DNA of 64,000 nucleotides, from positions 62,001-126,000 of the forward strand of contig NZ_FWZT01000022.1 in assembly GCF_900177345.1 (NCBI RefSeq). Reading direction: 5' to 3'. How positions within the stretch are numbered: position 1 is the first letter of the stretch; the number at the start of each line of letters is the position of its first letter. The notes under the pieces are model-generated. The model had not been told where the DNA came from, did not search any database, and worked only from the letters and a program-made list of their open reading frames with translations. Source of the stretch: Pseudobacteriovorax antillogorgiicola. Lineage in GTDB: Bacteria > Bdellovibrionota_B > Oligoflexia > Oligoflexales > Oligoflexaceae. The position numbers and the translations under genes were made by a program. Of the stretch, positions 51,901 through 59,802 are shown piece after piece.

Positions 51901-52052
51901 GTGGTACAGACTCGTTCATCTCACCCTTAGTTTTCGCAATGACCTGGGGATTGATGATTGGAACGCCATCGGTCTTGATCGTGATCCCCGTGTTATACTC
52001 GATTATCATAAGTACTTCTGAAACTATTGTACAAAGACTCAAAATAGACTAG
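48954..52052 (+). CDS. RND family efflux permease (AcrB/HAE1-like)
   Basis: A 1032-residue proton-driven inner-membrane pump with 12 membrane segments and two large periplasmic loops (about 35-330 and 555-860). Helix 4 carries the proton-relay pair, GMIVDDAIIIAES. The second half mirrors it with GVLVNDSLIMVEFINR (Asn-Asp). Motif TTVTGLLPTAYGLIGG near the end is typical. It is transcribed alone: there is no periplasmic adaptor or TolC-like gene in the window, so it must borrow them or act differently. The substrate cannot be called. A hairpin follows. Confidence 0.9.
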   Translation: MTSLSKFFVDKPLAANLVSILVIAIGLFSFLQLKRQATPLVDMQQMRIMSVLPAASPKDVELNVTTKIEEALEGVSGLKKYISHSSEGRSTIEVFIDPDARDKEKVKDDVRRAVESVQDLPDEMLDKPYIQEIKVDDMIVYELAIVFDQYSPQKIKEVGRQLKRKLLEIGEVARVRENAIPEREIKILLNNKKLNAKQVSVEEVLMAIKNNKIRLAGGTLESFTAEKGIITVSEFANPQDMGNIVIRSTSSGRHIYVKDVATILDDFEKAEKIVRFNGRRGGSLLIVKKASADLIELVDKVEVVKKEFLETAPEDLSLLTTWDFSVNTRTRLNIVSSNFAAGFFLVLIVLFMFLDPRIAMWAALGIPIAIAGATTILPLLDVSINSVSLCGMILVLGMIVDDAIIIAESIYRHMEDGLAPREAAKQGLQAVIKPVFGTIVTSIIAFVPLYFLPGSIGDFAVEVPTVVNIMLVASFLEATLILPSHLGHRKKAPSASHKPPGTRFILRMELVYGRFLGQTLRYKWLAFFATTIFLLGGITICLKMSRFRMFDLDQAYRIYLMGDVKEGSPLSYTESQVEVLEKIIDSFPGQGAITSVKTTVGQEGSFKGARFASHTSFLSEIVMKPFTERDITAQELSNWLKKAVETSSDLKLVKFDLEIDSEGPPVGRPIEIRIVGDDDRIRYELVAKLKELLQQYPVSEVISDNVPGKQELQLRPDFEALSQSGLTVSTVANTIRTIFDGSIVGDVQTPVESADYRLLMDERFHDFNDPLQDIYVRNQYGNLIPLKGLMLEERGRTMKKILHYNGNPSNLITANIAPTVTAGDIYKNLSQELSGLEQQFPGYSILLGGEAKESDKFVNQILMLLGLAIMGIYFWLAFQLESLSQPFMVVLAIPFGLIGMLAAFIGHGYDLSLLALVGVVGVGGVLVNDSLIMVEFINRLRREGHRNIQEAIILGAQHRFRPIVLTTLTTVTGLLPTAYGLIGGTDSFISPLVFAMTWGLMIGTPSVLIVIPVLYSIIISTSETIVQRLKID

Positions 52053-52082
52053 AAAATACGGATAAAGTTTTGCGCCAACCGC

Positions 52083-52104
52083 CGAAGAGAGGTCAAGCTC
52101 TTCG
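52083..52104 (+). terminator. hairpin after the RND permease
   Basis: Stem CGAAGAG / CTCTTCG with an 8-nt loop, 30 nt past the stop. It overlaps the leader of the next gene (ATG at 52116), so it could instead act on translation. No T-run. Confidence 0.35.
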
Positions 52105-52115
52105 CAAGGACACGG

Positions 52116-52565
52116 ATGTACATAGTTGGTACAATCATCTTTATCTGGATTGCAACAAAGCTTTTATTCTTGCTAGGACGGCGAGTTCACGCTTTGCTAG
52201 GCCCACCCTTCACCCAGGTTCGCATATATGACTTAAGACCCCCTAATTGGCGAACCCTAGGTCAAGACAAACGCTACTGGCTCTATCTCCTGCACCTTGA
52301 AAATAAAAAGTACTATGTAGGTATCACCAAGAACCTAAAGCGTCGCCGGCGAGAAGAATGGCAGCGCGGTAATCGCTGCCCCAAGTGGTTAAAAATCCAT
52401 CGTCCGAGGGGCTACGTTGGTGTATATCCACTTCGCACCAAGGACAAGCGCAAAGCAGAGCAAATCGAGTCAGCCTTTACCAAACACCTCTGGAAAGTTT
52501 ACGGCCGTTCCAATGTTCGGGGTGGTTATTATAGCTCTCCTAAGATTCGCTATAAAGATTCCTGA
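52116..52565 (+). CDS. GIY-YIG domain protein with N-terminal membrane segment
   Basis: A 149-residue protein. An N-terminal hydrophobic helix (IVGTIIFIWIATKLLFLL) precedes the GIY-YIG nuclease module from about residue 65: YWLYLLHLENKKYYVGIT stands for the two conserved strands, then KRRRREEWQRG with the conserved Arg, and QIESAFTKHL with the metal-binding Glu. Unlike SLX-type (YhbQ) members it is tethered to the membrane. AAGGA precedes the ATG. A DNA-cleaving role is presumed from the family, not shown. Confidence 0.78.
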   Translation: MYIVGTIIFIWIATKLLFLLGRRVHALLGPPFTQVRIYDLRPPNWRTLGQDKRYWLYLLHLENKKYYVGITKNLKRRRREEWQRGNRCPKWLKIHRPRGYVGVYPLRTKDKRKAEQIESAFTKHLWKVYGRSNVRGGYYSSPKIRYKDS

Positions 52566-52801
52566 TACCTAGCATCACAAGCAGCATGCCAATATAACCC
52601 ATACTCATTACAATATTGTCATAATCCTAAATCACTGTTAAGTAATCCCGGTTTAATTAAGCGTTCTATTTCGATCGCTATAGCTTCAAATCTTTTTTTA
52701 TATTAGCAGGTTATGTATTTGATCCGAACGAGCTATTGCAAGTGACGAACCGAACTCCGAAAAACACACCTGTTATAGGCATTCATAAAGGACCTGCATC
52801 G

Positions 52802-53500
52802 ATGAATCGATTGAGCATTTTGGGAACACTATTAAGTCTGGCGAGCTCTTGCGCAGCAACTCAAAAGTCTGAATTAAAGGCTAACCATACAATCAACTTG
52901 GATCGTCGACTCTACCAAGGCGAAACAGTGCCGTTCATCCCCCATCAAGGGAGCGGCCCCTTTAGCAACTATTTAGCGATGAACCTTCCGTTTGATGGTG
53001 TTCCTAGCATCAGCCACCAAATCAAACAAGACACTGGTGATCAGCTGAAAGATCGCGGGGAAGCTCATATCACCGTGTTGACCCCACCAGAGTACAAGGC
53101 AATCGAAGGCTTTCTGAAGCGACATGGAGGGAGTGATCCTGACTCAACTCTAATAGCGCGTATCAATGAAATTGCCCTAGAAAGCAATATCCAAAGCACA
53201 CGCTTTAATATTAACTGCGTGGGCCGGGCACAGAAATCGATTTCCGGGCGACTTGAGGCCACATATTTTCTTGTCGTGGATGCCCCCGCTCTTTTTGAGT
53301 TAAGAAAGAGCATCTTTAACCTTGTCGTTGAGGAGTTTCCCGACCGAGCATCCGATAAGGGTTTCTTTGAAGAATTGAGAGAAGGCTTCGACCCGAAGTC
53401 GTTTCACCCTCATATTACCATTGGCTTTACCAAGAGAGATCTCCACCTAAGCGATGGCGCTGTGAAGGATCAAAGCTCCTGTCTCTACAGCGTCCGCTGA
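52802..53500 (+). CDS. lipoprotein of the 2H phosphoesterase (LigT-like) superfamily
   Basis: A 232-residue lipoprotein (MNRLSILGTLLSLASSC-A) with AGGA 9 nt upstream of the ATG at 52802. The two HxTx motifs of 2H phosphoesterases are visible: EAHITVLTPPE (about residue 83) and HPHITIGFTKRD near the C terminus. These enzymes act on 2',3'-cyclic nucleotides or RNA ends and are usually cytoplasmic, so membrane attachment outside the cytoplasm is unusual. It overlaps the convergent DUF3089 gene by 16 bp. Confidence 0.8.
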   Translation: MNRLSILGTLLSLASSCAATQKSELKANHTINLDRRLYQGETVPFIPHQGSGPFSNYLAMNLPFDGVPSISHQIKQDTGDQLKDRGEAHITVLTPPEYKAIEGFLKRHGGSDPDSTLIARINEIALESNIQSTRFNINCVGRAQKSISGRLEATYFLVVDAPALFELRKSIFNLVVEEFPDRASDKGFFEELREGFDPKSFHPHITIGFTKRDLHLSDGAVKDQSSCLYSVR

Positions 53501-54543
53501 GCTTGGCTGGCAGCGTAGGCATCAACTCGGGTCTTCATGTTAGTCTTCAAGTTGCCCATGAATAGGCCCAAATCATATAGATGGTAATTACCGTCTAGCT
53601 CGAACTGGACAGCATCTTCGAGGCTGTCTACAAACAGCCCCTTGGGGCTGCATTGAGCAAAAGTTTTTGCTTCCCCATCATCAAGGTGACTTTGCAAATG
53701 AAAGCGAGGTTCAACCTTTTGCTCACCGTTTGCGCGCCAATTTAAAGGATTAACGCAGTGAAACTGGTCCTCATGGACGGTTTGATACCCATATCCGGGA
53801 AAATACCAATCTGCTCTTGAGAATACATCGTTCGTGCTTTTCCCTTCCATAAAGGTAGACCAAGCAAGGAGGCAGCCAGTCTGTTCTGGACCATCACAAA
53901 GCGGAAACTCTCCATGGGTTTTTTCATAGGCTGCCTTTGGAACGGGGATACCAGGAGCAAGGGCCACTATCAGATACTTCTCCAAGTCTTTGCCAATCAC
54001 CCGGTCATGAAGGAGGCGGAGAATATGCTCTGAACCCTGGCTATGCCCCGCTAAAATAAAGCCACTTTCTTGCTGCCACCGACTGGTGATAAAGCTATCA
54101 AAAGCCCTTAGCACGTCGCCATAAGCAAGATCTCGTGCTTGTCTTCCTGACTCGTTTCGCCAATAGGCCGCTAGGGTCGCTTGCCGATAGAATGGTGCAT
54201 AGATTCGGCAACAGGATTCAAATGCAGGAAGCTGCCAGGTACGTGCCCAATTAAACCTCTCTTTTGAATCTGGAGCTCCTGGCTCCTCATTCCAAGCAAA
54301 CCGCGATCGCAAGCTGGTGGGATGAACAAAAAACACTTGGGCCCGGTCTGTCATCAAAGCTTCCTGATCTGGAAGTTCAGCCCATGAGCTTTCAAGCTCG
54401 TAGTCTAATGGCTGAGGCGTGTCGTCAGGGTTGTAATTGCCAAATGGCGTGATGTACAAAAAATAAAGAGGACCACGCAGCATATAAAGAAATAGGGCTG
54501 CTACAATTACAACTGATATTTTAAAAACTAGTCTCGATGACAT
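53485..54543 (-). CDS. DUF3089 alpha/beta-hydrolase-like membrane-anchored protein
   Basis: A 352-residue protein. The N-terminal anchor (VFKISVVIVAALFLYML) is followed by the DUF3089 domain: QVFFVHPTSLRSRFAWN, QLPAFESCCRIYAPFYRQ, the nucleophile elbow ILAGHSQGSEH, and later VHEDQFHCVNPLNW. The Gly-His-Ser-Gln-Gly elbow and a downstream His fit a serine hydrolase, lipase or esterase type. It probably acts in the periplasm. Convergent 16-bp overlap with the 2H gene. Confidence 0.82.
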   Translation of the reverse strand: MSSRLVFKISVVIVAALFLYMLRGPLYFLYITPFGNYNPDDTPQPLDYELESSWAELPDQEALMTDRAQVFFVHPTSLRSRFAWNEEPGAPDSKERFNWARTWQLPAFESCCRIYAPFYRQATLAAYWRNESGRQARDLAYGDVLRAFDSFITSRWQQESGFILAGHSQGSEHILRLLHDRVIGKDLEKYLIVALAPGIPVPKAAYEKTHGEFPLCDGPEQTGCLLAWSTFMEGKSTNDVFSRADWYFPGYGYQTVHEDQFHCVNPLNWRANGEQKVEPRFHLQSHLDDGEAKTFAQCSPKGLFVDSLEDAVQFELDGNYHLYDLGLFMGNLKTNMKTRVDAYAASQAQRTL

Positions 54544-54801
54544 ATATATCCCTCACAGACAGCTGGCAATCATCCGATCTATATCCATTATCTACTATTA
54601 AGGCTTGGATTTCATTTGGAACTTCATTGGCAAAGGGAGTATCGTCAAAAATACTTCGGCCATTCAAACTATGGCCTTGGGGGTTCTTGATCCCATTGTC
54701 ACCAATTCCTCTGCAATTGAGCCTTAAACACTGGCCCTGGCCCTGCTAAGTTGAGATTGTGGTGTGAAATATCAAACTATGGATAACAGTAGGATGGAAC
54801 T

Positions 54802-56196
54802 ATGAGCATAAGCTGCGATTTTTTAGGGGCCTCGGATACTGTCACGGGCAGCCTGACCCTAGTAAAGATCCATCAGAAAAAATACCTTGTGGATTGCGGC
54901 CAATTTCAAGGCCCCAAGGATATTCGCGATCGTAACTGGAGTCGCTTTCCCTTTGACCCCAAGGAGATTGACGCAGTTTTTGTAACCCATGCCCACCTTG
55001 ATCATATTGGCCGGCTCCCGCTACTATGCAAGGAAGGGTTTCAAGGGCCAATCTACCTTTCCCCCGGTAGCGCTGATCTAGGCCGCATAATCCTTCTCGA
55101 CTCTGCACACCTGGAAGAAGAGTTTGCCCGTTATGCCAATGAAACTGGCTACTCCAATCATAAGCCTGCCCTCCCCTTGTTCACGATCAGCGATGCAGAA
55201 ACAGCTATCTCCCAATTCAAGATTTTGCCCCGCGACCGCTGGCATTTCGTTGACGATCGACTCAGTGTTAAGCTTAGGCGTGCTGGCCACATCGTAGGGT
55301 CTTCCCTCGTTCAACTACAGATGAAATGCGATGATAGCGGTAAGTCTAAAACGATGACTTTTTCAGGTGACCTAGGGCGGCCCGAATCGCTGACCCTCAA
55401 GCCTCCTCATCACTTAGAGCCATGCGACTTTCTGGTTTTGGAAGCGACCTACGGTAATCGTCTTCATCCTCGGAGCCCATTCCTCGATGAGCTGGCTACC
55501 ATCATCAATGACGTTGCAAAAAGTGGTGGGGTCCTTGTGATTCCGGCTTTTGCAGTAGGAAGGAGTCAAGATATTATCTATGCGATCAAACATCTTGAAG
55601 TAGAAAAAAAGATTCCACACTTACCGGTAACATTAGATTCCCCCATGGCGAACTCCGCCACAGAAATCTTTTTGCGCCATGACGAAGATCAGAAGGCATT
55701 GTCAGCATTTCAAGGACACAGCTCATTTTTCCCTAGCCGATTTGAAGCCACAACCAACGCCGATGAATCCATGCTCTTATGCATGCGCGACGGACCGATG
55801 ATTGTAATTTCCGCATCAGGAATGCTCAGTGGTGGACGGATCTTGCATCACCTCAAGGCTCGGCTACCCCACCCAGAAAATCACGTTCTATTCTGCGGCT
55901 ACCAGGCAGAAGGTACAAAGGGTCGATTCCTCCAAGAACATCAGCAAGAGCGGAGTATCCGTGTTCACCACAGGGAAGTTCCCATTGAGGCTAAGGTTTC
56001 AACTTTGGATGCTTTTTCTGCACACGCCGACTACGAAGAGATCCTCGCTTGGCTAAGACCAATGAAAAGTGAGAAGATAACAATCATCCTGAATCATGGG
56101 GCACCGGAAAGCCAATCCTCCCTTGCTGAAAGAATCCACTCTGAACTAGGATTTGATGTTATTTTGAGCTCCGAAAAAAGCCACTTAGACCTCTAA
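54802..56196 (+). CDS. metallo-beta-lactamase/beta-CASP ribonuclease-like hydrolase
   Basis: A 464-residue soluble RNase-like protein of the MBL beta-CASP group (YsH/KH-CPSF-type). The N-terminal VTGSLTLVKIHQKKYLVDCG is followed by Zn motif FVTHAHLDHIGRLP. Then FSGDLGRPE, LVLEATYGNRLH and the beta-CASP features VLVIPAFAVGRSQDIIY, SPMANSATEIFL and VISASGMLSGGRILHHL. The last His-containing motif is ILNHGAPESQ after FSAHADYEEIL. These define RNA endo/5'-exonuclease-type enzymes. Length matches. Monocistronic. Confidence 0.92.
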   Translation: MSISCDFLGASDTVTGSLTLVKIHQKKYLVDCGQFQGPKDIRDRNWSRFPFDPKEIDAVFVTHAHLDHIGRLPLLCKEGFQGPIYLSPGSADLGRIILLDSAHLEEEFARYANETGYSNHKPALPLFTISDAETAISQFKILPRDRWHFVDDRLSVKLRRAGHIVGSSLVQLQMKCDDSGKSKTMTFSGDLGRPESLTLKPPHHLEPCDFLVLEATYGNRLHPRSPFLDELATIINDVAKSGGVLVIPAFAVGRSQDIIYAIKHLEVEKKIPHLPVTLDSPMANSATEIFLRHDEDQKALSAFQGHSSFFPSRFEATTNADESMLLCMRDGPMIVISASGMLSGGRILHHLKARLPHPENHVLFCGYQAEGTKGRFLQEHQQERSIRVHHREVPIEAKVSTLDAFSAHADYEEILAWLRPMKSEKITIILNHGAPESQSSLAERIHSELGFDVILSSEKSHLDL

Positions 56197-56503
56197 AAAA
56201 GCTGTTTAAGAAATTGTTGAATCCTTAGACACTTTCCCCTTCAGATCGCAGTAAGCACCCAAAATTCTGTAAGATCTTACTGTGATCACATCGCAAAGCT
56301 CTGTTGCTAGCCGGATTCGAGTACAACTTTCCTTATAAGGTTTCAAAATAATAACAATTTTTTACAAAGCCTAGCTATAAATGGGGCCTTTTTGAGGGCC
56401 TAGGTTCAAACTAAGACACTGATATTCTATGCCTTGCCTCTATTGGTATGAACTCTGCAAGATTATCCATGCTCGACCAAATAAGACCAAGGAAAAAACA
56501 ACC
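56197..56503. other. intergenic region upstream of the YceI-like gene, with two adjacent palindromes
   Basis: No gene. GTAAGATCTTAC (56269-56280) directly abuts TGTGATCACA (56281-56290), both perfect palindromes. They are 214 bp from the next start codon. Confidence 0.35.
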
Positions 56504-57193
56504 ATGAGAACCGAATTACTAGCAAGCTTAGGGATGGTTTTGCTATGGGGGTGTAGTCAGGGGGTATCCACACCGGAACGGCTGTCGAACTCTGCGGGGG
56601 CTAGTTCAGCAAAAGCCGAATCTTTCGAGATCAATCTTCCGGCACAAGCTTGTGATAGTGGGGACCCTGTCTACTCTCTTCAAAATCAATCGGCCGCCTG
56701 GACGTCTTATAAAACAGAAGAACGAGTGCCCGTTGTGGGCCAGATACTTGCAGCAGGCTGGGTTAAAACAGGCGCTGAAGGCTCGTTCGAAATCAAGTTT
56801 AGTCCTGACTCCTTGAACTCACAGGATGAGCTTAGGGACGACCGAATCAAAGAATACATCTTGGGTCTCGGAATAAACGACGAACTTAGCTTTTCTGTAA
56901 CAAACGTTGACGAGGTAGCAAGCGCCATAGCCGACGGGAACGGTACGGTGGATATCAACGGCAGCCTAACAATCTATGGGCAAAGTATCGATGTTGTCGT
57001 TCCTACAGCTATCAAAACTAGCGGCACAAAACTTACTATGAAAAATTCCGGATTGGTTGCTATCGATCTGATGTCTACGAGCTTTCTTGTCGATCAGGTG
57101 ATCGAACTCCTAGACATTGCAGACGTAGATGAGATGCAAGACACAGTCGAGATCGATTTTAGCTTTGAATTCAAGGAGGAATGCCAAGACTAA
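56504..57193 (+). CDS. YceI-like lipoprotein
   Basis: A 229-residue lipoprotein (MRTELLASLGMVLLWGC-S). AAGGAAAA lies upstream of the ATG. The mature part shows YceI character: EGSFEIKFSPDSLNSQ, DDRIKEYILG (in place of the usual RDxHL), SFSVTNVDEV and VDINGSLTIYGQSIDVVVP (shortened core 'G.LTI.G...'). The C terminus has a Cys near the end. YceI proteins bind isoprenoid-type lipids in the periplasm. It is a divergent member. A strong terminator follows. Confidence 0.65.
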   Translation: MRTELLASLGMVLLWGCSQGVSTPERLSNSAGASSAKAESFEINLPAQACDSGDPVYSLQNQSAAWTSYKTEERVPVVGQILAAGWVKTGAEGSFEIKFSPDSLNSQDELRDDRIKEYILGLGINDELSFSVTNVDEVASAIADGNGTVDINGSLTIYGQSIDVVVPTAIKTSGTKLTMKNSGLVAIDLMSTSFLVDQVIELLDIADVDEMQDTVEIDFSFEFKEECQD

Positions 57194-57245
57194 TGATTTC
57201 TTATAGGATGTAATAATCTTCCCATATACTCTCACTCTCACTTCC

Positions 57246-57280
57246 GGCCATATACGCTAGTCGTATATGGCCATTTTTTT
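57246..57280 (+). terminator. strong Rho-independent terminator
   Basis: A perfect 11-bp stem GGCCATATACG / CGTATATGGCC with loop CTAGT, followed directly by ATTTTTTT. Confidence 0.9.
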
Positions 57281-57467
57281 CAATGCAATCTCCTGATATC
57301 AATTGCCTAATAAATTTTGCTCGAAAAGTAACAGCACCAGACCGAATATTGGGTTAGTGAAAGCATGGCACAAATCTTTACCAAAAGGCTAATTTGCTAG
57401 CAGCTTTGCAGTAGTCAGCTCGATCTATTGCAGCACTTTTTAAGAACTCTTGTGGGACGTTACCGGA

Positions 57468-58238
57468 ATGATGATCAAACTTTTTTTAGTGCTCCTCGCA
57501 ATCGCGCAAACAACCTGGATGAATGAGAGCTTTGCCGACTCACACATCAACGTATCCTATCCTCAGTGGCCCCCCTACTTCTATGGTAAGCAAGATAAGA
57601 AAGGCTTCGGACGCGATATCATTGAACAGTGCCTTGCTCAGATGAAACAAGATCATAGCTTCAAGTATATGCCGATCGCTCGGGCTAATAAAACAACTCA
57701 AATGGGCTTGATCGACCTCAATGTATACTCGAAGAAGAAAGGACGCGAGGAATGGCTTCATTACGGATCGGAGCCACTCTATGAGGTCACTTATAATCCC
57801 GTCACCCTAAAAAGCAAATCCATCCGTCTGTCTGGTTTAAAAGACTTTGACCCTTATCGCATCGGACATCAAATTGGGATGAAGTATTCTCTTGAATACC
57901 AAGACTACCTCAATTCAAGGCGTACTCAGAAAGGGGTTGATGAAGTGAGGAATCATGAGTCGAATATGCGAAAGCTCCTTCATGGCAGGATTGATGTCTA
58001 CGTGTCCACGCGCTCTGATATCGAAATCATGGCCAAGCAACTTAAGGTCAGTGATCAAATCCGGGTGCATGATCTAGAAATTCGCAAGGCCAAGTACTAC
58101 CTTACAGTGCCCAAGAATGCCAAAAATGTCAAAGAACCAAAAAAACTTCTTGGTGCATTAGATTCATGTCTTAAAAAGATGAAGGCTACCGGATCTTACT
58201 GCAATCTTGCAAAAGGTTATGGGGTTCCTTGTCCGTAG
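57468..58238 (+). CDS. secreted solute-binding protein (family 3-like)
   Basis: About 256 residues, starting at one of two adjacent ATGs (57468/57471), with a signal peptide ending ESFADS. The mature part follows the type-3 periplasmic binding fold: INVSYPQWPPYFY at strand 1, GFGRDIIEQC, SKSIRLSGLKDFDPYRIG, GRIDVYVSTRSDIE, and YYLTVPKN. No transporter gene is adjacent, so it may serve a distant permease or act as a sensor. A final Cys pair (DSCLKKM, GSYCNLAKG) may be disulfide-bonded. Ligand unknown. Confidence 0.75.
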   Translation: MMIKLFLVLLAIAQTTWMNESFADSHINVSYPQWPPYFYGKQDKKGFGRDIIEQCLAQMKQDHSFKYMPIARANKTTQMGLIDLNVYSKKKGREEWLHYGSEPLYEVTYNPVTLKSKSIRLSGLKDFDPYRIGHQIGMKYSLEYQDYLNSRRTQKGVDEVRNHESNMRKLLHGRIDVYVSTRSDIEIMAKQLKVSDQIRVHDLEIRKAKYYLTVPKNAKNVKEPKKLLGALDSCLKKMKATGSYCNLAKGYGVPCP

Positions 58239-58601
58239 AATAAGCAATTTAGGTGAGGTCTTAAAATCTTCAGTGCTTAGGAGCGAGCCCATATACCTAC
58301 CTCGATCCTAAGTCACCACTTGCCCCTACAACGAACAGCTTCGAACTGCATACCTGTCTGACGATCTATCTACATTCACTAGCTTCACTTTAGTTAAACT
58401 GTTCATCCAAGAAGTCAGAATAGAGTTGTGAACGCTAATTTCTAAAGTCAAGCTGACTGTATTTGAAAGCCTCCAAGGAACAACCTACTTCATACAGGTT
58501 CCAGTCAAAAAACCTCCTCCATAGCAACTAATAGACGAAGGCAAACCATTTATTTCAGAAGATCGTAGTTTATATAGTAGTAGTGATCATCTCAATTTCC
58601 T
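58239..58601. other. intergenic region, no gene seen
   Basis: About 360 bases without a convincing frame. A sigma-54-type promoter starts at its right edge. Confidence 0.3.
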
Positions 58602-58617
58602 TGGCATGAGCTTTGCT
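58602..58617 (+). promoter_or_regulatory. sigma-54 (-24/-12) promoter for the DUF1328 gene
   Basis: TGGCATG-AGCT-TTGCT matches the consensus TGGCACG-N4-TTGCA/T at every strongly conserved base, with GG and GC separated by exactly 10 bp. It lies 52 bp before the ATG of the DUF1328 gene. No activator gene is in the window. Confidence 0.8.
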
Positions 58618-58669
58618 TCAATAACGGTGATAGCATTTTTTTAGGTTAGGTTTACTTGGAGGTTTTTTT

Positions 58670-58834
58670 ATGTTGAGTTGGACGTTAGCATTTTTGATCC
58701 TTGCAGCCATTGCAGGAGTTTTTGGTTTCGGAGGAATAGCTGGTGCATCCGCTTCGATTGCACAGATCTTATTCTTTATTTTCCTAGTGGCACTTGTGAT
58801 TAGCTCCTTCACCGGAAGAAAGCCCAATATATAG
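58670..58834 (+). CDS. DUF1328 family small membrane protein
   Basis: A 54-residue protein with GGAGG 7 nt before the ATG. It starts [20 protein letters not shown], continues [20 protein letters not shown] and ends with a short basic tail (GRKPNI). The 'lGFGGIAG..[13 protein letters not shown]' pattern is the DUF1328 (YtjA) signature, two membrane helices. Members are small stress-associated envelope proteins of unknown mechanism. Expression is predicted to depend on sigma-54. The OmpA-type lipoprotein gene follows after 100 bp. Confidence 0.9.
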   Translation: MLSWTLAFLILAAIAGVFGFGGIAGASASIAQILFFIFLVALVISSFTGRKPNI

Positions 58835-58934
58835 TGCATCATAGGAAATGGAGTGGGGCTGCCCTACCCTACGGCTACAAACTACATATTTATTTGCAAA
58901 GATTAGATGGGTAGAATCTTTCCAAGGAGGACGT

Positions 58935-59732
58935 ATGAAACTGAAGTTACCTTTATTTTTATTACTAGCAACTAGCGTTGGGTGTGCCAGTAATGATCCT
59001 GAGTCTTTAAAGAAGGCAGAGATCGCTGTTGAGAAGTCTGAAGAGAAAGACGCGGATGATCTCACACCTCGCATGATGGAGCTTGCTAATGAGCAACTTG
59101 ATCAAGCCCAAGATCTTTGGGATGACGCTGTCGACGCGAGAGAGGATCAAAACTACGCAAAATCTGAAAAGCTTGCCCAAAGAGCTCAAGAACTAGCTAT
59201 ATCAGCGAAAGCTCTAGCCGACCGAGCAAGAACGATTAACAAGAATGTTGAAAAGTGGGATAAAAACCCACGGCTCTATAATGCGGCATCCCAGGACAAA
59301 CTGCTGAAGAGGATCGAAATCCTTCAGGCTCAGCTCAAACGTAAACCTGCCGTCAATGTTGCTCCGGGCATGACCGCCGACGCAGCGGTGGCACTGGTCG
59401 ACCAGATGCCAATTGCATACTTTCCATACAAAGTCGCGGAGCCAAAAAATGAGTTCGTCCCTCACGCAAAAAATCTAGCCAAGGTTATGAATAATCACCC
59501 AGGACTAAAGCTCGAACTTTATGGCTATGCTGATCCCCGAGGGACCGAGGAGTATAACCAAGAACTAGCCAAAAAGCGTGCTTATAACATCTCACAAATC
59601 CTCATCAGAGAGGGTGTAGCTAAAAACCGAATCAAAATTGTAAGTTCTGGCGAGGTAAACAGTTCGTCGCGATCAGTTTCCGATATGCAACTTTATCGTA
59701 AAGTAGAGGCAACTCTTATCAATGCCCACTAG
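58935..59732 (+). CDS. OmpA-family lipoprotein with DUF4398-like N-terminal helices
   Basis: A 265-residue lipoprotein (MKLKLPLFLLLATSVGC-A) with AAGGAGG before the ATG at 58935. Residues about 25-115 form long Ala/Glu/Gln-rich helices (MMELANEQLDQAQDLWDDAV, SEKLAQRAQELAISAKAL), like DUF4398. The C-terminal 120 residues are an OmpA peptidoglycan-binding domain: KLELYGYADPRGTEEYNQ, LAKKRAYNISQIL and KIVSSGEV. It should tether the outer membrane to the wall. It could be expressed from the sigma-54 promoter upstream of the DUF1328 gene or its own. Confidence 0.9.
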   Translation: MKLKLPLFLLLATSVGCASNDPESLKKAEIAVEKSEEKDADDLTPRMMELANEQLDQAQDLWDDAVDAREDQNYAKSEKLAQRAQELAISAKALADRARTINKNVEKWDKNPRLYNAASQDKLLKRIEILQAQLKRKPAVNVAPGMTADAAVALVDQMPIAYFPYKVAEPKNEFVPHAKNLAKVMNNHPGLKLELYGYADPRGTEEYNQELAKKRAYNISQILIREGVAKNRIKIVSSGEVNSSSRSVSDMQLYRKVEATLINAH

Positions 59733-59802
59733 ACCTCCCAATCTACTGTGAGATCGAACGATTCAAGTAATAGTAGAATCACGTAATCAGGAAGGAAGAA
59801 AT

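Noticed and set aside
56281-56290. TGTGATCACA as a CRP-type site
   Set aside because: CRP/FNR sites need a 4-6 bp spacer between half-sites; the two halves here are fused without one.
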